Positions 7,556-10,753 of a stretch of 10,753 nt of DNA are shown one piece after another. The position numbers were made by a program, and so were the translations under genes. How positions within the stretch are numbered: position 1 is the first letter of the stretch; every line of letters begins with the position of its first letter. The notes beneath the pieces were generated by a model. The model searched no databases. It saw only the letters and a list, made by a program, of their open reading frames with translations, and was not told where the DNA came from. Where the stretch lies: the NCBI GenBank assembly GCA_031273835.1, contig JAISRD010000136.1, positions 1 to 10,753 on the forward strand, given 5' to 3'. Source of the stretch: Treponema sp. Lineage in GTDB: Bacteria; Spirochaetota; Spirochaetia; Treponematales; Breznakiellaceae.

Positions 7556-7572
7556 CGGCAGGCTGCTTGCCG
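7556..7572 (+). terminator. Weak hairpin just after citXG
   Basis: CGGCA (7556-7560) and TGCCG (7568-7572) can pair around a 7-nt loop, four bases after the citXG stop. No T-run follows, so this is at best a weak or factor-dependent terminator. A convincing intrinsic terminator on this strand is found only at 8124-8150. Confidence 0.25.
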
Positions 7573-7606
7573 CGGGAAGTTATGTGCAGTACCCGTACAT
7601 TTCAAT

Positions 7607-7641
7607 TTAATTGTTTGTTTGCCATAATGGCCCCCAATTAA
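7607..7641. repeat. Compound palindrome between citXG and the lipoprotein gene
   Basis: Outer arms TTAATTG (7607-7613) and CAATTAA (7635-7641) enclose an inner perfect palindrome GCCAT-A-ATGGC (7621-7631). It lies between two convergent genes, 18 nt beyond the lipoprotein stop. It may be a shared 3' hairpin, but it lacks a clear T-run on either strand. Confidence 0.4.
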
Positions 7642-7658
7642 CAATTTCCAAATAATTC

Positions 7659-7997
7659 CTAAACGTAATTGAATAATCTATTATTGTAAAATCTTGTCGA
7701 TAATTCTACTAAATAATCCGTTCCAGGCATATTTTTACTGCCCCTGTCTTTATCCAGCAGGGCATCATTTTTATTTTGTTCAATTGTTTGAACAATCGTA
7801 GAATTTGGCCTTAAATCGACATAATCAATAATGCGGTTTGTTTCATCAATGTAAATTATTTTACCTTTTTGCCCATCAAGGTAAACCGATATTCCGCCTT
7901 TTTGTTCAACAAAAGAAAAGGGGTATTCTTGTTTTTTGCTGCACCCTGCAAATGCCAAACAAACAAAAATCAAAACGGCAAAATTCTTCATTTTCAT
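7659..7997 (-). CDS. Small hypothetical lipoprotein
   Basis: A 112-aa protein beginning MKMKNFAVLIFVCLAFAGCSKKQ: positive N-terminus, hydrophobic core, then a lipobox LAFAGC, so Cys19 is the likely lipidated residue and the mature protein should be membrane-anchored. The start is placed at the ATG (complement of 7995-7997), which has AGGA (complement of 8007-8010) 9 nt upstream. A TTG farther out (8033) would bury the signal peptide. The mature part (e.g. GGISVYLDGQKGKIIYIDETNRIIDYVDLRPNST) matches no family I recognise; function unknown. The gene is AT-rich, unlike the adjoining citrate operon, and converges on it. Two TTTGATCAAA boxes and a structured leader lie upstream. Confidence 0.75.
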   Translation of the reverse strand: MKMKNFAVLIFVCLAFAGCSKKQEYPFSFVEQKGGISVYLDGQKGKIIYIDETNRIIDYVDLRPNSTIVQTIEQNKNDALLDKDRGSKNMPGTDYLVELSTRFYNNRLFNYV

Positions 7998-8052
7998 AAA
8001 ATTCCATCCTTTGTGTTTAATGTCCGCCGGCAAAAATTATGGAACCACGTTC

Positions 8053-8074
8053 TTTGATCAAACTTTGATCAAAC
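8053..8074. promoter_or_regulatory. Tandem TTTGATCAAA palindromes
   Basis: Two exact 11-bp copies of TTTGATCAAAC are abutted (8053-8063, 8064-8074). Each contains the 10-bp perfect palindrome TTTGATCAAA. The 11-bp period puts both on the same face of the helix. They lie about 56-77 bp upstream of the lipoprotein ATG, a plausible place for an operator. The binding protein is unknown. Confidence 0.5.
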
Positions 8075-8098
8075 AGTAAACCATACATTTTTCCTCAT
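8069..8098 (-). CDS. Possible 9-residue leader peptide
   Basis: An ATG (complement of 8096-8098) preceded by GAGGGG (complement of 8105-8110) at a 6-nt spacing opens a 9-codon ORF, MRKNVWFTV, ending at a TGA that overlaps the first-transcribed TTTGATCAAA box. The start signal is good for such a short frame. However, short frames with Shine-Dalgarno-like sequence arise by chance, so this is only a candidate regulatory leader upstream of the lipoprotein gene. Confidence 0.2.
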   Translation of the reverse strand: MRKNVWFTV

Positions 8099-8123
8099 AA
8101 GAAACCCCTCGTGTATTTTTTAG

Positions 8124-8150
8124 CCGTCCGCGGACGCGGGCGGTTTCTTT
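8124..8150 (+). terminator. Intrinsic terminator on the + strand
   Basis: CCGTCCGC (8124-8131) and GCGGGCGG (8136-8143) form an 8-bp stem (one G-U pair) around the tetraloop GGAC. TTTCTTT follows, then a further T-run at 8155-8159. On the opposite strand the stem has an A-C mismatch and is followed by an A-rich stretch, so it points rightwards. The nearest + strand gene upstream is citXG, about 570 nt away. An additional outer pair, AAGAAACC (8099-8106) with GGTTTCTT (8142-8149), overlaps the T-tract and could compete with or extend the stem. Confidence 0.65.
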
Positions 8151-8180
8151 GCTATTTTTACAAGTACTACGCAACATAGC

Positions 8181-8186
8181 ATTATA
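8181..8186 (-). promoter_or_regulatory. Consensus -10 box on the minus strand
   Basis: The minus strand reads TATAAT here, a perfect -10 hexamer, upstream of the lipoprotein gene. The best -35 candidate (TTGCCA) is 21 nt away, too far, so the promoter is doubtful. If real, it would give a structured leader of about 175 nt containing the inverted repeat at 8099-8149, the mini-ORF and the TTTGATCAAA boxes. Confidence 0.25.
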
Positions 8187-8208
8187 CTAATAAGCGGTAA
8201 ATGGTTAT

Positions 8209-8240
8209 GGCAACATGCCCTTGCCGGAATGGGCATTGCC
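8209..8240 (-). terminator. Hairpin directly after the permease stop
   Basis: On the minus strand, GGCA-ATGCCC (complement of 8231-8240) pairs with GGGCAT-GT-TGCC (complement of 8209-8220) around a 10-nt loop, with a 2-nt bulge. It starts 1 nt after the stop of the permease gene. No T-run follows, so it may stabilise the 3' end or act as an imperfect terminator. Confidence 0.35.
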
Positions 8241-8630
8241 GTTACTCGGCGCTATGCCGATTACGGCCGAGCGGAATCCAGCCGCCGATTGCGCTGAGAA
8301 TACCCGCAATTCTCCCATTTTGAGCATTAGCCTCTTTTATAACAAAAGGTATCAAGCCAATAAATAACACCACGATTTTTAAAATGTTCTGGACAAACAA
8401 ATTTACCCCAGCGATCACGAAAAAATTGACCATTATTGCAAATAATAATGCCGCGATGATTGTTGAAGCTATATGTATAGCGGCATATCCGCAAAGCGCC
8501 CCTCCGAGAATTGCGATAATAATGGCGTTAATTTCATAACCATCCCCGGCGGCAGGCTGTCCGGATATAATTCTAAACGATAAAAATATGCCGACAATTA
8601 CAGCGGAAAATGCCGAAAGCAAATAGCTTA
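8231..8630 (-). repeat. Duplicated permease segment (partner at 9468-9899)
   Basis: This stretch is highly similar at DNA level to 9468-9899, covering the 3' part of both permease copies in the same orientation. Long identical blocks include the one at 8482-8495 that encodes AIHIA and those around 8611-8630. Differences are a 12-nt loss (the LVLG residues of the second copy) and a net 23-nt loss near 8264 in this copy. At 8629-8630 the similarity ends at a TA dinucleotide where the second copy meets the IS630 remnant. Confidence 0.85.
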
Positions 8631-9264
8631 AAATGGATATAGTATCCTTTTTGGAAGATGAAACGCTGGTTTTTTCTTTGTCTGGTATCCCGTAATTTCC
8701 AGATAATAGAAAGCATGAAGCTCCGACAACAACTACGGCTAATAATACTTGAATCACAAAATACACAAAATAATTTGAATTTGGTCGAAATGGCTTAGAC
8801 ATTCCGCCTGAAACAGTAAAAGCAATTCCTCTTATTAATGTCGCTGTAGCGATCGTAACAAGAAATGCTTTAACCGGAGTTTTTACGGCTATGAGCCCAT
8901 TTATGCAACCGCATAGTAAACCTATAACTAGGGCAAGCAAAGCGCCGGCAAAAGAACCCTTAAAAATTCCTACAATAACACCGCTTAGACCTACGAGAGA
9001 CCCAATGGAAAAATCGATCCCGCCAAAACTCATGACAACAAACATTGAAACGCCAATCAACAACAGAGGTATAAATTGATACATAATACTGCGGATGTTA
9101 TTGAAAGTTAAGAAATTACGAGAAATAATACCGGCAATAATAACAAAAAGGATCATTATTGCAAATAAAACGCCGATCCTTCTGAATTCGCCCATCTGAA
9201 TTTTCTCACTTCCCTGTGATGTACCGAATACTCCATTTTCACTTTTTTCCGGTTTGTTTTCCAT
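8242..9264 (-). CDS. RbsC/MglC-type sugar ABC transporter permease
   Basis: A 340-aa inner-membrane permease of the ribose/galactose (CUT2) type. Typical blocks: NFLTFNNIRSI (50-60), GVSMFVVMSFGGIDFSIGSL (71-90), CINGLIAVKTPVKAFLVTIATATLIRGIAF (120-149), GYEINAIIIAILGG (242-255) and VNLFVQNILKIVVLFIGLI (287-305). Hydrophobic segments cover most of the chain. A polar insert around 191-208 (KEKTSVSSSKK) replaces the usual region. AGGAGT (complement of 9271-9276) lies 6 nt before the ATG. The last ~25 residues (RIAGILSAIGGWIPLGRNRHSAE) are not standard. They match the start of the membrane extension in the neighbouring copy, then go out of frame after a net 23-nt loss. No ATPase or binding-protein gene is visible, so its substrate and partners are unknown. 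Confidence 0.85.
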   Translation of the reverse strand: MENKPEKSENGVFGTSQGSEKIQMGEFRRIGVLFAIMILFVIIAGIISRNFLTFNNIRSIMYQFIPLLLIGVSMFVVMSFGGIDFSIGSLVGLSGVIVGIFKGSFAGALLALVIGLLCGCINGLIAVKTPVKAFLVTIATATLIRGIAFTVSGGMSKPFRPNSNYFVYFVIQVLLAVVVVGASCFLLSGNYGIPDKEKTSVSSSKKDTISILSYLLSAFSAVIVGIFLSFRIISGQPAAGDGYEINAIIIAILGGALCGYAAIHIASTIIAALLFAIMVNFFVIAGVNLFVQNILKIVVLFIGLIPFVIKEANAQNGRIAGILSAIGGWIPLGRNRHSAE

Positions 9265-9288
9265 ACGTTCACTCCTGTTTTAATGGAC

Positions 9289-9316
9289 TTGTTCGAAAAC
9301 TGAGGTTTCCGAACAA
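9289..9316. repeat. 12-bp-stem hairpin upstream of the permease gene
   Basis: Arms 9289-9300 and 9305-9316 pair around a 4-nt loop. On the minus strand the stem is TTGTTCGGAAAC / GTTTTCGAACAA with a single G-U pair, so it is complete as RNA. It lies in the 81-bp gap between the truncated and the full permease copies. There is no T-run after it. It could be an intergenic REP-like repeat or a 5' leader structure. Confidence 0.6.
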
Positions 9317-9345
9317 CTCTAATGTTCTTCTTCTCACCATTGCCG

Positions 9346-9899
9346 TTAAAATAACCATCTAACCACGTAAATGAGCCTGAGCGCCGGAATAACCAGCCCT
9401 ATAATGCTGAGGGCCAAGCCCGCTGTAGCCACGCCCGTCGGCTCATTTGCCTGAGCCGCGTTTTTTCGGGCAATTGCGCTCAGCGCTATGCCGATTACAG
9501 CCAATACCCACGTGAAGTAATTTACAAGCGGAATCCAGCCGCCGATTACGCTGAGAATACCTAAAACCAAACCCGCAATTCCCAGACTTTGAGCACTGGC
9601 CCCTTTTATAAAAATTGGTATAAAGCCAATAAACAACACCACGATTTTTAAAATACTTTGGACAGACCAGCTTACCTCGATAAGATTGAAAAAATTACCC
9701 ATCATCGCCAATAATAATGCCGCGATGGCTGTTGAAGCTATATGTATAGCGGCATATCCGAAAAGCGCCCCTCCGAGAATTGCGATAATAATGGCGTCAA
9801 TTTCATAACCACCCCCAAGGTTAGGCATTCCGGCCCCCATTCTAAACGATAAAAATATGCCGACAAGTACAGCGGAAAATGCCGAAAGCAAATAGCTTA
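9346..9899 (-). pseudogene. 5'-truncated second permease copy with a C-terminal membrane extension
   Basis: The open frame reads from an ATG at 9918 (190 aa), but its first residues (MIVAGSV) come from the end of the IS630 remnant. Real permease similarity starts at SYLLSAFSAV, equal to residue 213 of the intact copy, so the N-terminal two thirds (residues 1-212) are missing. The core (GYEIDAIIIAILGG, SVQSILKIVVLFIGFIPIF) is preserved. It continues into about 75 residues, GLVLGILSVIGGWIPLVNYF... ATAGLALSIIGLV, predicted to form two or three more membrane helices. That tail resembles the small DUF4190-like membrane proteins found in many bacteria, an assignment made from memory. A permease missing its first helices is unlikely to work, so I call it a pseudogene, though the open frame is intact. 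Confidence 0.75.
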
Positions 9900-9900
9900 C

Positions 9901-9952
9901 TGACCCGGCAACAATCATTCAGACATTTGCGGCATAGGAAATAGCCGGGTCA
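9901..9952. repeat. 9-bp inverted repeat in the IS630 end
   Basis: Perfect arms TGACCCGGC (9901-9909) and GCCGGGTCA (9944-9952), separated by 34 nt, straddle the transposase stop codon. They may form a hairpin in the transcript or be part of the subterminal transposase-binding region. Confidence 0.5.
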
Positions 9953-10179
9953 AGAAAATACCTTCTTACCCGTTTTGGTGTCTTGTGCAGCATATTCATA
10001 GGTTCTTCGACCGCTTCCCTCAATGCTTCTTTGGTTCTCTTGGGTGTTTTTGAACCTACCCCGTATTTTACATCGGCGTTGATATGTTCATCGGGATTTA
10101 AATCAGGACGGTACGGCGGTAGATAAAATAATGCTATCCTCTTGGGGTTCTTTTTCCCCTATTCGCTAAGCAACCTGCT
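9919..10179 (-). pseudogene. C-terminal fragment of an IS630-family transposase
   Basis: On the minus strand, the frame ending at TGA (9919-9921) reads SRLLSE, stop, GKKNPKRIALFYLPPYRPDLNPDEHINADVKYG and on to FLDPAISYAANV. The 'LPPYxPDLNPDEHxNADVK' block is the hallmark of the IS630/DDE_3 transposase C-terminus and holds the final catalytic Glu. The two Asp-containing parts of the active site are missing, and an in-frame TAG (10159-10161) stands where Tyr would be expected. The gene is therefore dead. Its upstream part was evidently removed or displaced by the ISAzo13-type element. Confidence 0.8.
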
Positions 10180-10181
10180 AA

Positions 10182-10753
10182 GGAACTGTTAATAAATAAC
10201 CTGTAATACTATCTTGGTATAATGGCATAATTCCAATTGCCTAAATTCTTGTCTTTCACAATATTTATCCTTTCACATTCCTCATCGGAAATGAATTGTG
10301 ACCATTCATATATTTTGTCATCTTTCATGCATAACACCTTCAGCCCTTTTTTTGTTGTGGTGCTTCCGATGAGACTGATACCCGTTTCTATGCCAATCAA
10401 CGGTTTGCCTTGCCAATTCTTTGCTATAGAGCAGAATAGCCGGCGCTCAACTTTGTTCCATTTCGATGTTCCAGGTGGAAAATGCGAACCATGTCATTCG
10501 ACTCCTGTTCTGTCAGACCGTTGCTGAAGGGGGTATTTCCACATCCGTGAACGGCTGCCATTACTGCCGCCACCATCACCGGTAATATACAGTTTTTTGG
10601 CATCCGGAAACGTGTTCTTGCCAACAATTTCCCGCCATCTGGATATACTTTCGACTGCACATGCACTTGTGTCATGGCTCCTCCCAACCTTGACCAACCC
10701 GGTAGTATCATTGAGGCTGTATATTCCCTATGGCGACACGTTGCCGAGTTCCG
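10182..10753 (-). mobile_element. ISAzo13-type element, 3' part
   Basis: The element runs off the right edge. The transposase pseudogene ends at 10209, leaving 27 nt to the inferred element end at about 10182, which begins GGAACTGTTAATAAATAAC on the + strand. That boundary is inferred from where the IS630 transposase frame is lost; the opposite end lies outside the window. Confidence 0.6.
10209..10753 (-). pseudogene. ISAzo13-family transposase, decayed, 5' end outside the window
   Basis: Reading one frame on the minus strand from the right edge to the TAG at 10209-10211 gives ELGNVSP, stop, GIYSLNDTTGLVKVG..., the catalytic-region signature ITGDGGGSNGSRSRMWK, then GVE, stop, HGSHFPPGTSKWNKVERRLFCSI and PLIGIETGISLIGSTTTKKGLKV. 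The DGGGSNGSR and HFPPGTSKWNKxExRLF blocks are typical of the ISAzo13 (Rhodopirellula-type) DDE transposases. Two in-frame stops break it: TAG at 10728-10730, where Tyr is expected in SPYGIYSLN, and TGA at 10494-10496. All pieces remain in one frame, so decay is by point mutations. Separate short frames here are fragments of this one gene. Confidence 0.85.

Larger units (their letters stand above)
9898..10181 (-). mobile_element. IS630-type element, 3' remnant
   Basis: The element end is placed at TA (9898-9899). To its left the DNA matches the other permease copy; to its right the match stops abruptly. IS630/Tc1 elements insert at TA, consistent with this junction. The right limit (~10181) is where the transposase frame stops making sense and the ISAzo13-type end begins. 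Only one end and the C-terminal transposase part remain. A 9-bp inverted repeat TGACCCGGC / GCCGGGTCA (9901-9909, 9944-9952) sits inside the end. Confidence 0.7.

Noticed and set aside
7998..8033. TTG start upstream of the lipoprotein
   Set aside because: It would put 12 non-signal residues ahead of a clean lipoprotein signal peptide that has its own Shine-Dalgarno.
10424..10711. 95-aa minus-strand frame as a separate gene
   Set aside because: It is out of frame with the ISAzo13-type transposase, whose conserved blocks read through the same DNA in another frame.
1..10753. CRISPR array, tRNA, rRNA or phage genes
   Set aside because: No regularly spaced direct repeats, no cloverleaf or rRNA-like sequence and no phage-type proteins were recognised by eye on either strand.

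Overview
The window centres on a complete citrate-fermentation operon on the + strand: a CitMHS-type citrate transporter, then citD, citE, citF, citC and a fused citX-citG. Gene-to-gene spacing is minimal (ATGA-type overlaps or gaps of up to 13 nt). The organism is a bacterium. The style of the genes (a very GC-rich operon, a small lipoprotein, an orphan RbsC-like permease, ISAzo13 and IS630 debris) would fit a gut or anaerobic spirochaete such as a termite-gut Treponema relative. That placement is an impression, not something the sequence proves.

Layout. 1-295: the first 29 codons of a minus-strand gene (probably a TIM-barrel sugar-phosphate isomerase/epimerase) and a palindrome-rich divergent intergenic region. 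296-781: a NimA-like flavin-binding protein of the pyridoxamine-phosphate-oxidase fold. 782-909: an AT-rich promoter region. 910-7552: the citrate operon. 7553-8241: an abrupt drop in GC content, a small minus-strand lipoprotein gene and several hairpins, including one clear intrinsic terminator. 8242-9264: a minus-strand RbsC/MglC-type ABC permease. 9346-9899: a 5'-truncated second copy of that permease with a longer C-terminal membrane extension. 9898-about 10181: the 3' remnant of an IS630-type element that cuts the second permease copy exactly at a TA dinucleotide. About 10182-10753: the 3' part of a decayed ISAzo13-type transposase gene, running off the window.

How the genes work together. 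CitM imports metal-chelated citrate. CitC acetylates the prosthetic group on CitD. CitG makes triphosphoribosyl-dephospho-CoA and CitX loads its phosphoribosyl-dephospho-CoA part onto CitD. CitF swaps citrate onto the carrier and CitE cleaves it to oxaloacetate while regenerating acetyl-CitD. No oxaloacetate decarboxylase, two-component regulator or second operon gene is visible here.

I do not see an obviously new defence or metabolic system. The most unusual items are the duplicated permease with a fused C-terminal membrane domain and its nested IS history, the three-unit hexapeptide repeat ending CitD, the Ala/Gly-rich expansions in CitE and CitC, and several unexplained palindromes in the intergenic regions.
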